From: Altererythrobacter sp. ZODW24
GTDB taxonomy: Bacteria; Pseudomonadota; Alphaproteobacteria; Sphingomonadales; Sphingomonadaceae
Direction: 5' to 3'
Length of the DNA stretch: 64,000 bases
Assembly (NCBI RefSeq): GCF_003344885.1
Contig: NZ_CP031155.1
Coordinates: 1,392,001-1,456,000 of the forward strand
Below are positions 15,079-24,454 of the stretch, piece by piece. Made by a program: the position numbers and the translations under genes. Position 1 is the first letter of the stretch. Each line of letters opens with the position of its first letter. Under the pieces are notes generated by a model that saw nothing but the letters and a program-made list of their open reading frames with translations, was not told the origin of the DNA and ran no database searches.

Positions 15079-17265
15079 ATGGCTACTTTGGTTCTTTCAG
15101 CCGTCGGCACGTTAATTGGCGGGCCGATAGGAGGCGCGCTGGGTTCGCTTATCGGAGGCCAAGTCGACAACAGCCTCTTCGGCCCCTCAGACAAAGAAGG
15201 TCCGAGGCTCAAGGAGCTTTCCGTTACCACGTCGAATTACGGTCAAACCGTGCCACAGCATTTTGGCCGGATGCGTGCGGGGGGTACGATTATCTGGTCA
15301 ACCGAACTGCAAGAAAGTCGCCAAAAAATTGGCGGAGGGAAGGGGCAACCGAAAACAACCAGCTACAGCTACAGTGCATCCTTCGCCGTCGCACTGGCCA
15401 GTCGCCCGATAGAACGTCTGGGCCGTATATGGGCCGACGGCAATCTGCTGCGCGGTAGTGCTGGCGATCTCAAGGTAGGCGGGATCTTGCGTGTCTATCT
15501 TGGCTATGGAAATCAGCCACAAGACCCGCTCATGGTTTCAGCAATAGGCAATGAATGTCCGGCGTTTCGCGGATTGGCCTACGCTGTATTCGAAGATCTA
15601 CAATTGGGAGATTTCGGCAACCGAATTCTGGCCCTAACATTCGAGATTATCGCTCCGGATGGCGAAATCCAGCTGGCTGAACTCGTTGGAACCGCGGGTC
15701 TTGAAATTGACACGCCCGTTTCTTTTCCCAAGCTAGCCGGGTTCAGTAATGATGGCGGCGGACTGATTGGTTCCCTGAATGCCATCGACAGTGTATACCC
15801 ACTTGTGGCTGATGCCGGCGGCAATGTCTTGTCTCTTACCTACCGCGATCAGGCACTCTCGCCATCAGTGACTTTGCCCCAGCCGACAGCGACTTTCGAC
15901 GTTGATAGCTTCGGTCAGGCAGACGGCCGCAACCGCGAACGGCAAACCGGCGATGCACCTCGGCCCGGCATTCTGCGATATTACGATACCGCGCGAGACT
16001 TCCAACCCGGACTACAGCGCGCAGAAGGACAGGCACGGCCCGGGCGGGAACGATCGATTGATTTCCCCGGGGCGCTGGACCCGAGCGATGCCCGCGCATT
16101 GGCAAATGGTGCCGCTCAGCGGGCCGACTGGGGGCAAGATAGCCTGCGCTGGCGTGTTGCTGAACTTGATCCGGCCATTCGCCCCGGCAGTGTGGTGCGT
16201 GCGCCGGGCGAAACAGGAAACTGGCGAGTGGCAACATGGGAATGGCGCGACGGCGGGATAGAGCTGGAGCTTATTAAGGTTGCGCCTTTCCCCTTGGCAT
16301 CTTCGCCAGGAGACGCCGGTAGTCCTGCGTTACCCATTGACCAGCTTAACTTGCCGACCATGCTTATGGCATTCGCCTTACCCAGCCTAGGCGGCGTTAC
16401 TAGCGATACGCCCGCCCTTTTCGCCGCTGCTTCTGCTGCGGGTCCGCAATGGAAAGGTGCTTCACTCTATTTTGAAGATTTCGGTAAACTTGTCGAAATC
16501 GGTCAAACTGGAAGCAACAGAAGCACCATCGGGTCGCTCGCGGCACCGCTTAGTAGCTCCAGCTCACTCCTAATTGAACAAAACGCGGAGCTCATCGTCG
16601 ATTTGGTTGCCGATGATCTCGCGCTCGATTCTGCGACTTTCGATGCGATGGCGACCGGCGCAAACCGAGCGTTTGTCGGCGGAGAAATCGTCCAGTTCGC
16701 TTCGGCAGAAGCGTTAGGAAATGGGCAATGGCGCCTATGCGGACTGCTTCGCGGGCGTGGCGGAACAGAGCACCTGGCGATTGCAGGGCATGAAGCAGGC
16801 ACCGGCTTCGCTCTCATCGACGATACGCTAGTTCCTCTCGACCCGGCAGTCGCAACAGCAGCACCAGCCTCAACAATAGCTGCCATCGGGTTGGTGGACA
16901 GTGAGCCAGTCGAGGCAGAAATTGCCGATCCCGGCATCACGCGGCGACCGCTTTCACCGGTTCACCCTGGTCTACTGATTGAGGCAAACGGAGATCGGCT
17001 GCTTTGCTGGACTCGCCGTGCACGAGGCGCTTGGGATTGGCCGGATCAAGTTGACGCTCCCCTAATCGAGGAAGCCGAGCGCTACCAAATCGGGATCGGC
17101 GACGTCGACGCACCGCTTACCGAATGGGAAAGCGAAGCGCCTGAACTCTCAATCAATGCCGGCACCTTTGCGGTGTTGAGCGCAGTAAACTCAAACGAGC
17201 CGATATGGGTTCGGCAGCTCGGTCGATTCGCGAAGTCACCGCCGCTGCTGCTCGGAATGGTCTGA
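15079..17265 (+). CDS. GTA gene 15-type tail tip / host-recognition protein
   Basis: 728 residues. The N-terminus has a hydrophobic Gly-rich helix (LIGGPIGGALGSLIGG) like other GTA gp15 proteins, then the VPQHFGRMRAGGTIIWSTEL block that marks the family. The C-terminal half carries GANRAFVGGEIVQFASA and LLRGRGGTEHL, the phage tail module with rcc01698-type C-terminal domain. It is much shorter than the about 1300 residues of R. capsulatus gp15, apparently lacking the TIM-barrel part, which may instead be in gene 12. The start at 15079 has AGAGGAAA upstream. Confidence 0.85.
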   Translation: MATLVLSAVGTLIGGPIGGALGSLIGGQVDNSLFGPSDKEGPRLKELSVTTSNYGQTVPQHFGRMRAGGTIIWSTELQESRQKIGGGKGQPKTTSYSYSASFAVALASRPIERLGRIWADGNLLRGSAGDLKVGGILRVYLGYGNQPQDPLMVSAIGNECPAFRGLAYAVFEDLQLGDFGNRILALTFEIIAPDGEIQLAELVGTAGLEIDTPVSFPKLAGFSNDGGGLIGSLNAIDSVYPLVADAGGNVLSLTYRDQALSPSVTLPQPTATFDVDSFGQADGRNRERQTGDAPRPGILRYYDTARDFQPGLQRAEGQARPGRERSIDFPGALDPSDARALANGAAQRADWGQDSLRWRVAELDPAIRPGSVVRAPGETGNWRVATWEWRDGGIELELIKVAPFPLASSPGDAGSPALPIDQLNLPTMLMAFALPSLGGVTSDTPALFAAASAAGPQWKGASLYFEDFGKLVEIGQTGSNRSTIGSLAAPLSSSSSLLIEQNAELIVDLVADDLALDSATFDAMATGANRAFVGGEIVQFASAEALGNGQWRLCGLLRGRGGTEHLAIAGHEAGTGFALIDDTLVPLDPAVATAAPASTIAAIGLVDSEPVEAEIADPGITRRPLSPVHPGLLIEANGDRLLCWTRRARGAWDWPDQVDAPLIEEAERYQIGIGDVDAPLTEWESEAPELSINAGTFAVLSAVNSNEPIWVRQLGRFAKSPPLLLGMV

Positions 17266-17298
17266 AAATCTCCAAAAACTCACTTGAGGAAACACAAA

Positions 17299-17757
17299 AT
17301 GAGTGACCCAATTTCATTCACCGCCAAATCAGCACGGTTCGACCTACCCTTCCTTTTTGCCGGACAGGCGCAAAAAGAGTTCTTTGTGAATCAGGGGCTA
17401 GCGCTAACTGACTGTCTTTTGCATTCTGCTGTCGAAGGCAGTCGCAGCACCCCTCCAACCGATCCGATCGACGGTGAATGCTGGATCGTTGATAGCAATC
17501 CGGAAGGTGACTGGTTTGGCTACGAAGACGCCATGGCATGCCGCCAGGCCGGCACATGGATTTTCGTCACGCCCCGCGAAGGAATGCAAGTTTTCGACCA
17601 TGAAGCAGGACAACAAATACGCTTCAACAACGGGTGGAAGCGAGCAGCCGAACCGGCCATCCCGAGCGGCGGAACCGTTGTGGATCTCGAAGCGCGAACC
17701 GCACTCAACAATCTTGTCGAAACCCTTCGAATTGCGGGAATCCTCCCATTTCAGTAA
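17299..17757 (+). CDS. DUF2793 domain protein at the end of the GTA cluster
   Basis: 152 residues of the DUF2793 family: SARFDLPFLFAGQAQKEFFVNQ near the N-terminus (FAGQAQKEFFVN is diagnostic) and PPTDPIDGECWIV, then W/F-rich strands resembling carbohydrate-binding folds. It is commonly the last gene of alphaproteobacterial GTA and prophage clusters and may be a tail fibre or host-range protein (inference). The start is supported by TGAGGA 8 bases upstream. About 190 bp without recognisable features separate it from ompA. Confidence 0.8.
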   Translation: MSDPISFTAKSARFDLPFLFAGQAQKEFFVNQGLALTDCLLHSAVEGSRSTPPTDPIDGECWIVDSNPEGDWFGYEDAMACRQAGTWIFVTPREGMQVFDHEAGQQIRFNNGWKRAAEPAIPSGGTVVDLEARTALNNLVETLRIAGILPFQ

Positions 17758-17951
17758 ATGGGAACCAAGCAGCGTTTGGGCCATTGCGCCGGTAGAGATG
17801 GGCAAGAAACCCTGAATTTTTTGCCGTAGGCCTTACAAACAGAGGCTTTCATGCAACAGTTTCGGACGAATGCCCGCTTGCTTCGTCATCGGGGAAAAGT
17901 TAGAAAAAACTTTCTCGGTGGCTCAAATTCGCTTTTTAAGGGGAATCTATA

Positions 17952-19094
17952 ATGCGGAAACTCGTCATAGGAATGGCGATGGCCTCTACGGCCCTCGCAT
18001 CGCCTACTCTGGCCCGTGATGGTCAATGGTATGTTGGTGTCGAAGGCGGGGTCATGCTCGCAGAAGACTTGAATATCGACGTCAACGGTTTTGAAAATGC
18101 TGCTTCGGCAGAACATGACAATCCCGGTTACGACTTCGGCGGCCTTGTTGGTTATGATTTCGGTGGCTTCCGCCTCGAAACAGAAGCCAGCTACCGCCAA
18201 GCTGACGTTCGCAACGTTGAAGCTTTTGTTGGTGGCTTGCCAGCTGAAACTGCTACTCCAGTTCCAGGCAATGGCCTCGCAATTGGCCAATTTGATGCGG
18301 CTGGCGATACTAACGCTCTTAGCTTCATGCTGAATGGGCTGCTAGACTTCGGTTCAGACGACGGCCTTCAAGGTTATGTTGGTGGTGGCGTTGGTGTTGC
18401 ACGTGTCGACGTTCAGGCGTCGATCAATGCATCCGGCCCTGGTATCGTAGACGATTCGGACACTGGCTTTGCCTATCAGGCGATTGCTGGCGTTCGCACA
18501 CCGATCAGCGACAGCTGGGACGCAGGTCTGAAGTATCGCTTCTTCACAGCTCCAAACGTTAATCTCGTTGATTCGATTGGCCGTGATCTGGAAACTCAGT
18601 TCCGTTCGCACTCGCTGCTCGGTACGCTGACATACAACTTCGGTGGTGAAGATCCGGTAGTGGCACCGCCACCACCACCTCCTCCGCCACCACCGCCTCC
18701 ACCGCCTCCACCGCCACCGCCTCCACCTCCAGTGGAAACGGTCTGCAACAAGGGCCCTTACATCGTGTTCTTCGACTGGGATCAGTCGGACATCACGCCT
18801 GAAGCGGCAACGATCCTTGACAGTGCTGTGGCTGCGTATGGCAACTGCACCAACGTTCCGATCATGCTTGCAGGTTACACCGACCGTTCGGGTAGCGTGC
18901 AATACAACCTCGGCCTTGCCGATCGTCGTAATGCTTCGGTTACTGGATACCTCACAAGTCGTGGTATCTCCGGCGGCGCGATCACGAGCGAAGGCTTCGG
19001 TGAAGCCAACCCACGTGTTCCAACAGCGGACGGTGTCCGTGAACTTCAGAACCGTCGTGTGGAAATCACATACGGTCCGGGCTCGGGCATGTAA
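17952..19094 (+). CDS. OmpA-family outer membrane beta-barrel with peptidoglycan-binding domain
   Basis: 380 residues. A signal peptide ends about residue 22 (STALASPTLA|RDG), then an 8-strand barrel (about 23-232) with the typical final YRFFTAP and LLGTLTYNFGG strands, then a linker of 22 consecutive prolines (239-260). The C-terminal OmpA domain contains AGYTDRSGSVQYNLGLADRR, with the Asp and Arg that hold meso-diaminopimelate. It would tether the outer membrane to the wall. Strong GGGGAA ribosome site upstream and a clean intrinsic terminator after it; monocistronic and probably highly expressed. Confidence 0.92.
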   Translation: MRKLVIGMAMASTALASPTLARDGQWYVGVEGGVMLAEDLNIDVNGFENAASAEHDNPGYDFGGLVGYDFGGFRLETEASYRQADVRNVEAFVGGLPAETATPVPGNGLAIGQFDAAGDTNALSFMLNGLLDFGSDDGLQGYVGGGVGVARVDVQASINASGPGIVDDSDTGFAYQAIAGVRTPISDSWDAGLKYRFFTAPNVNLVDSIGRDLETQFRSHSLLGTLTYNFGGEDPVVAPPPPPPPPPPPPPPPPPPPPPPVETVCNKGPYIVFFDWDQSDITPEAATILDSAVAAYGNCTNVPIMLAGYTDRSGSVQYNLGLADRRNASVTGYLTSRGISGGAITSEGFGEANPRVPTADGVRELQNRRVEITYGPGSGM

Positions 19095-19121
19095 GTTTCG
19101 CCAATTGGTGAAAATTGATAA

Positions 19122-19148
19122 GGGGCCGGAGCAATCCGGCCCCTTTTT
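19122..19148 (+). terminator. Intrinsic terminator of the ompA-type gene
   Basis: Perfect 9-bp stem GGGGCCGGA/TCCGGCCCC with GCAA tetraloop, followed by TTTTT. Confidence 0.9.
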
Positions 19149-19175
19149 CGTTGGTGCTCCGTAAGGAGACTAATA

Positions 19176-19715
19176 ATGCATCAACTTTCCGCCTTAACCC
19201 TCGCCGCAGCGCTTGGCATATCCGGGGCCGTATCTGGCTGCTCGTCATTGACAGATGTGCCAACAGAACGTGTCGGCAGCACGAGCCTGAAGCAAGCGGA
19301 CGGAAAGTCTGTTGGTAACGCCCAAATCTTCGCATCGGAAACAAGAGTAGTGATCTCGGCGGCCTTCTTCCGCCTGCCCTCCGGGCCGCATGCCGTACAT
19401 CTCCACACCACCGGGCAATGCGACGGGCCCGACTTCAAGACTGCAGGTGGTCACCTAAACCCTGGCGAAAACAAGCATGGGAGCGCTGACGGCAGTGCTG
19501 GCCATCTGGGCGATCTACCGAATGTGACTATCTCGCCTGCTGGTACCGCAACCTATGAGGCGGTCATCGAAGGCTCAAAAGCTGCCATACTTGCCGACAT
19601 CTTTGATGAAGATGGCGCGGCGCTGATGGTCCATGAGGGTCCAGACGACTACCGGACGGATCCATCCGGCGGCGCTGGCGGCCGCATCGCGTGCGGGGTG
19701 TTGAAGCCCGCCTAA
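19176..19715 (+). CDS. sodC: Cu/Zn superoxide dismutase, lipoprotein form
   Basis: Converts superoxide to peroxide in the periplasm. 179 residues with lipobox VSGC (lipidated Cys22), so membrane-anchored. All metal ligands are visible: Cu His75, His77 and His153, bridging His93, Zn His101, His110 and Asp113. The active-site Arg170 and the Cys82-Cys173 disulphide pair are also present (GGRIACGV near the end). Strong GGAG site. Its last 4 bases overlap the convergent MFS gene. Confidence 0.93.
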   Translation: MHQLSALTLAAALGISGAVSGCSSLTDVPTERVGSTSLKQADGKSVGNAQIFASETRVVISAAFFRLPSGPHAVHLHTTGQCDGPDFKTAGGHLNPGENKHGSADGSAGHLGDLPNVTISPAGTATYEAVIEGSKAAILADIFDEDGAALMVHEGPDDYRTDPSGGAGGRIACGVLKPA

Positions 19716-21280
19716 ACTGGCTCACCCGCCGCGCGAGCTCTCTCGACAATCGTCCGCTCAGCTTCCGGCACGGTGCGGTACGCCATGTACAGCAGCACTG
19801 TGCCAATTGGCGCAGCAACAAGCATGGAAAGCACGCCTGTCGATAGGCTGCCCGTCATCGTCGAAACCTGTCCAGCCATATAAGGGCCAAGCGCAAGACC
19901 AACGAGCGTGGTTGATAGGAAGAACGTTGCCGTAGCAGTCCCTCGCATACGTGGCAGAACCAAGTCCTGTGTAGTCGCAGCAGCGGCGCCTAGTGCCGAG
20001 CTTCCGAAAAGCGAGAGGATGAAGTTCAAGAAGTAAAACAGCGCTACGTTCTCGGTTGTGAATGCGAAGATCAATGGGATCACCGGAGCCAGCACGCCAA
20101 ACATGATAACCAGCAAACGTCCGCCCGGATTGCGCTCACGCAACCAGTCGGAGACGCGGCCGCCAATGATCACACCCATGAAACCACCTAAGGCGCCGCC
20201 GCCGCCAATCCAGAAACCAAGCACAGCCTTAGACGCGCCCAACACTCGCTCGGCATAAGGCGCGGCCCAGAACGATACAGAGTAGGAAGCGAAGGCGACC
20301 ATTCCGTATCCGAGGATTGTATAAAGAAACGCTGGGCTACCCCAGATGAGACGGAATGCTGGCAAGTCTCGATCTCGCAGTGAAATCGCCCATGAGAAAA
20401 CCGCATAATAGCCAATCCCGATGGCGCCCCATTGCTGATAGTTCGAAGTCACATTGCCCAGCAGCCATGCGGCCAAGCCGATGATGACTGCAGCGCTCAC
20501 GTTGATCGCCAGCGCTCCCACGCCTCGTTGCGCAGCCGAAATAAATGTAAAGGGCGGGACAACTGCAAAAAGCTCGGTCGCAAACCCCCTGAATGGACGG
20601 TCGACTTTGGTTTGAGGGAGGCCGTCCATTTCTCCGCGAGTTGGCTCCCGCAGGGTAAACACCCAGACCGCGAGCAGCAGACCGGGAATCCCGACGGCCA
20701 TAAATGCTGCCTGCCAACCGACAAGACCCATCGGGCCGCCGCCTGGATAGGCATTGTTCCAGCCCTCAACAATCAGACCGCCAATCAGGAGCGAAATACC
20801 ACCGCCGATATAGAGGCCGGCTGAATAGATCGCGAGAGCAGTCCCGCGCATCTTCTTCGGAAACCAGTCAGAGATTAGCGAATAGGCCGAAGGGCTGGCG
20901 GACGCCTCACCTACGCCAACGCCGATCCGGGCGGCACCGAGCGCCAAGCCATTCTTGGCGAGGCCGGATGCCGCCGTCATCAGGGACCACAGTGCCAGTC
21001 CGACGGTCAGCAAACGAACGCGGTGCCAGCTATCGGCCAATCGGCCGAGCGGAATTCCGAAAAGCGCATAGAACACCCCGAACGCCGTGCCGTAGAGAAA
21101 TCCAAGATCCGCATCCGTCAGACCCAAATCGGCCTTAATGTCATTCGCAAGGATGGACAGAATGTTACGATCAATGAAATTGAGCACGTAGACCAGCACC
21201 AAAACGCCGAGAGCATACCAACTGTACCGAGGTACTGTTTGAGATTCTTCAGGTGCTTCCGCAATCTCAGTATCGGCCAT
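19712..21280 (-). CDS. MFS transporter, Spinster-like branch
   Basis: 522 residues with 12 or more predicted spans. The MFS loop 2-3 signature is recognisable in YALFGIPLGRLADSWHRVR, preceded by DADLGFLYGTAFGVFYA (only pieces quoted), and a second Asp/Arg-containing loop occurs at GGRVSDWLRERNPGG. The arrangement FIDRNILSILANDIKADLGL in helix 1 is typical of the Spinster-like/anion:cation subgroup common in sphingomonads. The substrate is not predictable. It follows queC by 11 bp on the same strand, so the two may be co-transcribed. Confidence 0.85.
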   Translation of the reverse strand: MADTEIAEAPEESQTVPRYSWYALGVLVLVYVLNFIDRNILSILANDIKADLGLTDADLGFLYGTAFGVFYALFGIPLGRLADSWHRVRLLTVGLALWSLMTAASGLAKNGLALGAARIGVGVGEASASPSAYSLISDWFPKKMRGTALAIYSAGLYIGGGISLLIGGLIVEGWNNAYPGGGPMGLVGWQAAFMAVGIPGLLLAVWVFTLREPTRGEMDGLPQTKVDRPFRGFATELFAVVPPFTFISAAQRGVGALAINVSAAVIIGLAAWLLGNVTSNYQQWGAIGIGYYAVFSWAISLRDRDLPAFRLIWGSPAFLYTILGYGMVAFASYSVSFWAAPYAERVLGASKAVLGFWIGGGGALGGFMGVIIGGRVSDWLRERNPGGRLLVIMFGVLAPVIPLIFAFTTENVALFYFLNFILSLFGSSALGAAAATTQDLVLPRMRGTATATFFLSTTLVGLALGPYMAGQVSTMTGSLSTGVLSMLVAAPIGTVLLYMAYRTVPEAERTIVERARAAGEPV

Positions 21281-21291
21281 CCATGATTCCT

Positions 21292-22002
21292 CTAGAGCTC
21301 CGGTGATCCGGATGCGTAAATCGTCTTATCGGTTAGTCCGGCATCAGCAAAGCCCTGACGGCGCAATCGGCAGCTATCGCAAGCGCCGCATGCTTCTCCA
21401 TCGGCGGTCGGATCATAACATGACCAACTCCAAGCTGGATCAAGTCCGAGGCGGACACACTCACGTGCGATATCAGCCTTGCCAAGCATTTGTAGCGGCG
21501 TGTGTATCTTGAACGGCGAGCCTTCAACGCCGGCCTTCGTAGCCAGCCGCGCTGTTTCCGTGAAACTTGCGATAAATTCTGGCCGGCAATCCGGGTAACC
21601 TGAATAGTCGAGCGCATTCACGCCAATGAACAGGTCGGACACGCCTGATGACTCGGCAAATGCAGTGGTGAGAGCCAAGAAGACAAGATTGCGTGCAGGA
21701 ACATAGGTGATGGGGATATCATCGCCAACACCTCCCTTCGGTACAGGAATATCATCCGTTAGTGCCGATCCGCCAAAGCGGCTCAGGTCCAGTGGCAACA
21801 CCACGTGGCGAACAGCCCCTAGCCGGCCAGCAATGTCCTTGGCCGCCTCAATTTCACAGCGGTGGCGTTGGTTGTAATCAATGGTGAGCGCCTGGATCGA
21901 AAAGCCCTGCTCCTTTGCGAGGGCCGCAGTGACCATCGAGTCCAATCCGCCGGAAAGCAGGATCGCCGCAGACTTTCCAGAATTGTCCTGCTCCGTCTTC
22001 AT
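21292..22002 (-). CDS. queC: 7-cyano-7-deazaguanine synthase
   Basis: Makes preQ0 from 7-carboxy-7-deazaguanine with ATP and ammonia, in queuosine tRNA modification. 236 residues with the PP-loop ATPase motif SGGLDS (17-22), family motif YVPARNLVFLALTTAFAE (YVPARN diagnostic), INALDYSGYPDCRPEF-type substrate region, and the C-terminal zinc site of four Cys (SWSCYDP...CGACDSCRLR). Full length. No other queuosine genes are adjacent. Confidence 0.95.
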   Translation of the reverse strand: MKTEQDNSGKSAAILLSGGLDSMVTAALAKEQGFSIQALTIDYNQRHRCEIEAAKDIAGRLGAVRHVVLPLDLSRFGGSALTDDIPVPKGGVGDDIPITYVPARNLVFLALTTAFAESSGVSDLFIGVNALDYSGYPDCRPEFIASFTETARLATKAGVEGSPFKIHTPLQMLGKADIARECVRLGLDPAWSWSCYDPTADGEACGACDSCRLRRQGFADAGLTDKTIYASGSPEL

Positions 22003-22077
22003 ACAGCGGGGCTAGGCACTAATGGAGCACGCCGCAACGATTATTGCGCGGCCACATCGCCGATCAATTGCGGCAGT

Positions 22078-22497
22078 TTACCGACAGGTACCTGTCCGGC
22101 GCGCTTCTGCCGAAAAGTCGAACGGACGTCCGCCAGCGATACCCCTGCTGTCGATTTGCACCAGAGTACGGGTTTCCCGGCGGATATCGGTATGTCCGTG
22201 GCCATTGCCAGAACACTGATACTGCAGCGACGCAGAGCTTCCCGTGCTGCTGACAACCTGACCCGGACAATTCACAGTCCGGTGGCCGAGATGCATGAGT
22301 TCGCGGCCCGTTCGAACGCAAACTTTGCGAGCTGGCGTACCGTCCCGGAAGCGCACATCCCACATGCCTTTCTGCAGCCCATCAAGCACAGCCAGATCGG
22401 GTGCCGCGGCCATCACCGGCGTCACGAGCAAACCGGCCGCCAGCAGTACGCCGCTCACATGGCGAAAGCTGCGCGCGCGCTTAGGCGTTGTCGGCAT
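22078..22497 (-). CDS. DUF3617 exported protein
   Basis: 139 residues with an Ala-rich signal peptide (HVSGVLLAAGLLVTPVMAAA). The mature part has GLQKGMWDVRFRD, VCVRTGRELMHL and the QYQCSGNGHGHTDIRRETRTL pattern (partly quoted) of DUF3617, with paired Cys residues suggesting a periplasmic disulphide fold. Function unknown. Start 22497 is chosen for its AGGGGA site; longer in-frame starts exist but would spoil the signal peptide. The gene is isolated between queC and hslO on the minus strand. Confidence 0.75.
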   Translation of the reverse strand: MPTTPKRARSFRHVSGVLLAAGLLVTPVMAAAPDLAVLDGLQKGMWDVRFRDGTPARKVCVRTGRELMHLGHRTVNCPGQVVSSTGSSASLQYQCSGNGHGHTDIRRETRTLVQIDSRGIAGGRPFDFSAEARRTGTCR

Positions 22498-22570
22498 TGA
22501 TTTTCCCCTGATCATTTGAACGATATAGCAGAATTGTGCGCTGCGGCAAAATGATCTCAGTAACCATATG

Positions 22571-23464
22571 TCATGCCGGCACCGGAAATATGCGCGAACA
22601 AAAGGCGCAGTCGACGACAATCGCGCCTGTCTCGTCCCGCATCTCGTCGCGCTCTGCTTCGGGAAAGCGCGAGATTACATCAGTGAAATGCTCGATCGTG
22701 CAGCGGCATCCTCGCGATAGCGCGGCGCCGGGTTCAACGCGAACTTCACGCTCTTCGTGAAACAGCCGCCAAACCAGTGCCTCCATCGACAACTCAGGAT
22801 CAACCAGTTCGTCATGCCGGGTGCTGCCAGCCATGGTGGCGACATGTTCCCACTCGGGGTGGTCGAGCCGCACATGCAGCCGCTCACGCCCTTCTTCACC
22901 CTCAGCCAGATGCTGGATCAGCAGGCCGCCAGCAACGGTGCCCAGCGGACCGGACTTTACACCGATGCGGATAAGTGTCGGCAACTGTTCGGATTGTGCG
23001 AAATACGCCTCGCAAGCGGCCGCAAGTGAATCGCCCTCTAGCGGGACAATGCCCTGATAACGCTGTTTCGTGCTGGGCAGGTCGAAGGTAACGGCGAGGT
23101 AGCCCTTACCGAACAGCGCCGCCAGCGAAGGGTTCGCTCCCAGCTGCTCCAGCCGCTCTGCATCGTGCTTCACATAACCGCGCAGCTCCCCGTCGCGGTA
23201 ATCGCACACGAGCAGATCAACGACGCCGCCTTCGGTTTGGGCCTGCAAAGTAAGCTGACTGCCCTCTCCCTTGAGCAAAGCGCCCATTAGCGTTGCGATC
23301 GTCAGGGCCTCAGCCAGCAGATGCTTGATCGCTGGCGGATAGTCATGCGTGGCGAGGATCTGTTCGAGCGAACCGTCCAAACGCACCGAGCGTCCGCGCG
23401 CGTTGCGGTCCGCGATGGTAAAGTTGAGCACGCGGTCCGAAAATGTCTCTGAATTCTGTTCCAT
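22571..23464 (-). CDS. hslO: Redox-regulated molecular chaperone Hsp33
   Basis: Cytoplasmic holdase activated by oxidation. 297 residues from ATG 23464. The C-terminal zinc switch has CRC (in SRGCRCTIEH) and CAFC (VDCAFCSRIF), the CxC...CxxC set that releases zinc on oxidative stress. The N-terminal domain begins with the usual DRVLNFTIADRNARGRSVRL pattern. A possible longer start at 23623 would run into argF. It lies downstream of argF-argD on the same strand, 61 bp from argF. Confidence 0.93.
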   Translation of the reverse strand: MEQNSETFSDRVLNFTIADRNARGRSVRLDGSLEQILATHDYPPAIKHLLAEALTIATLMGALLKGEGSQLTLQAQTEGGVVDLLVCDYRDGELRGYVKHDAERLEQLGANPSLAALFGKGYLAVTFDLPSTKQRYQGIVPLEGDSLAAACEAYFAQSEQLPTLIRIGVKSGPLGTVAGGLLIQHLAEGEEGRERLHVRLDHPEWEHVATMAGSTRHDELVDPELSMEALVWRLFHEEREVRVEPGAALSRGCRCTIEHFTDVISRFPEAERDEMRDETGAIVVDCAFCSRIFPVPA

Positions 23465-23525
23465 AGCTGGCAAATATGGGGCCTGATGCGCGGAAAGTAA
23501 GTGCCGCGCGTCTAGGGCCGGCCTG

Positions 23526-24449
23526 TCAGAGCTTTCCCGCGCACCACAGCAGAATGCTCTTCTGCGCGTGAATGCGGTTTTCAGCCTCGTCAAAGACCAC
23601 TGATTGCGGACCTTCGAAAACACTCTCGCTCACTTCATCGCCAACATGTGCCGGCAAGCAGTGGAGGAACTTCGCATCAGGTTTGGCGCGCGCCATTAGC
23701 GCATCATTAACCTGATAGGGTGCCATCGCCGCGATCTTATTATGCGCGTGGTCTTGCCCCATTGAAACCCAAGTGTCGGTCACGATCACATCTGCGCCAT
23801 CCGCCGCTTCGCCAGCATCATGTGTCAGCGTGACAGTCGCGCCGCTTTGGCGAGCCATGTCAATGAACTCCGTTTCTGGTTCGTACCCAGCGGGTACCGC
23901 GATGCGAACGTTGAATTTCATCAGACTGGCCGCTTCGAGGACGGAATGCAGCACATTGTTGCCATCCCCGAACCAAGCGATTTCGAGGCCAGGCAGAGGT
24001 TTGCCATGCTCGATGACCGTCAAAAGGTCCGCGACGATTTGGCATGGGTGCGAGCGGTCGGTCAGGCCATTGATCACAGGGACAGTTGCGTGCTTCGCCA
24101 TTTCTTCGATCTTGGCGTGATCGTCGGTCCGGATCATGATTGCATCAACCATCCGGCTAAGTACGCGCGCGGTATCGGCCACGGTCTCGCCGCGTCCCAG
24201 CTGCATATTGCCTGAGTCCATCACCATAGCGCTGCCGCCAAGCTGACGCATGGCCATGTCGAAGCTGACGCGCGTTCGGGTAGAGCTTTTCTCGAAGATC
24301 ATCGCCAGCACATGGCCAGCGAGCGGAGCATCAGCGTCAGCTTTGCCCTTGGGCCAGCTAGCGCGCGCAGCCTTACGGTCCTGCGCATCGTTCAGCATAG
24401 CGGCGATAGCGTTACCGCCCGCATCGGACAGGTCGAGAAAATGCTTCAT
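23526..24449 (-). CDS. argF: Ornithine carbamoyltransferase
   Basis: Forms citrulline from ornithine and carbamoyl phosphate, in arginine synthesis. 307 residues with the carbamoyl-phosphate loop SSTRTR (55-60), HPCQ in [12 protein letters not shown], the ornithine loop (DTWVSMGQ) and the catalytic HCLPAH. It follows argD by only 5 bp, so the two are one operon. Confidence 0.96.
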   Translation of the reverse strand: MKHFLDLSDAGGNAIAAMLNDAQDRKAARASWPKGKADADAPLAGHVLAMIFEKSSTRTRVSFDMAMRQLGGSAMVMDSGNMQLGRGETVADTARVLSRMVDAIMIRTDDHAKIEEMAKHATVPVINGLTDRSHPCQIVADLLTVIEHGKPLPGLEIAWFGDGNNVLHSVLEAASLMKFNVRIAVPAGYEPETEFIDMARQSGATVTLTHDAGEAADGADVIVTDTWVSMGQDHAHNKIAAMAPYQVNDALMARAKPDAKFLHCLPAHVGDEVSESVFEGPQSVVFDEAENRIHAQKSILLWCAGKL

Positions 24450-24454
24450 AGGTC

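Noticed and set aside
3415-17757. Active temperate prophage
   Set aside because: No integrase, repressor, replication, holin or lysin genes and no att duplication. Gene order fits a GTA.
18660-18735. Proline-codon repeat as a phase-variable tract
   Set aside because: Codons are mixed and the period is three, so length changes would not shift the frame.
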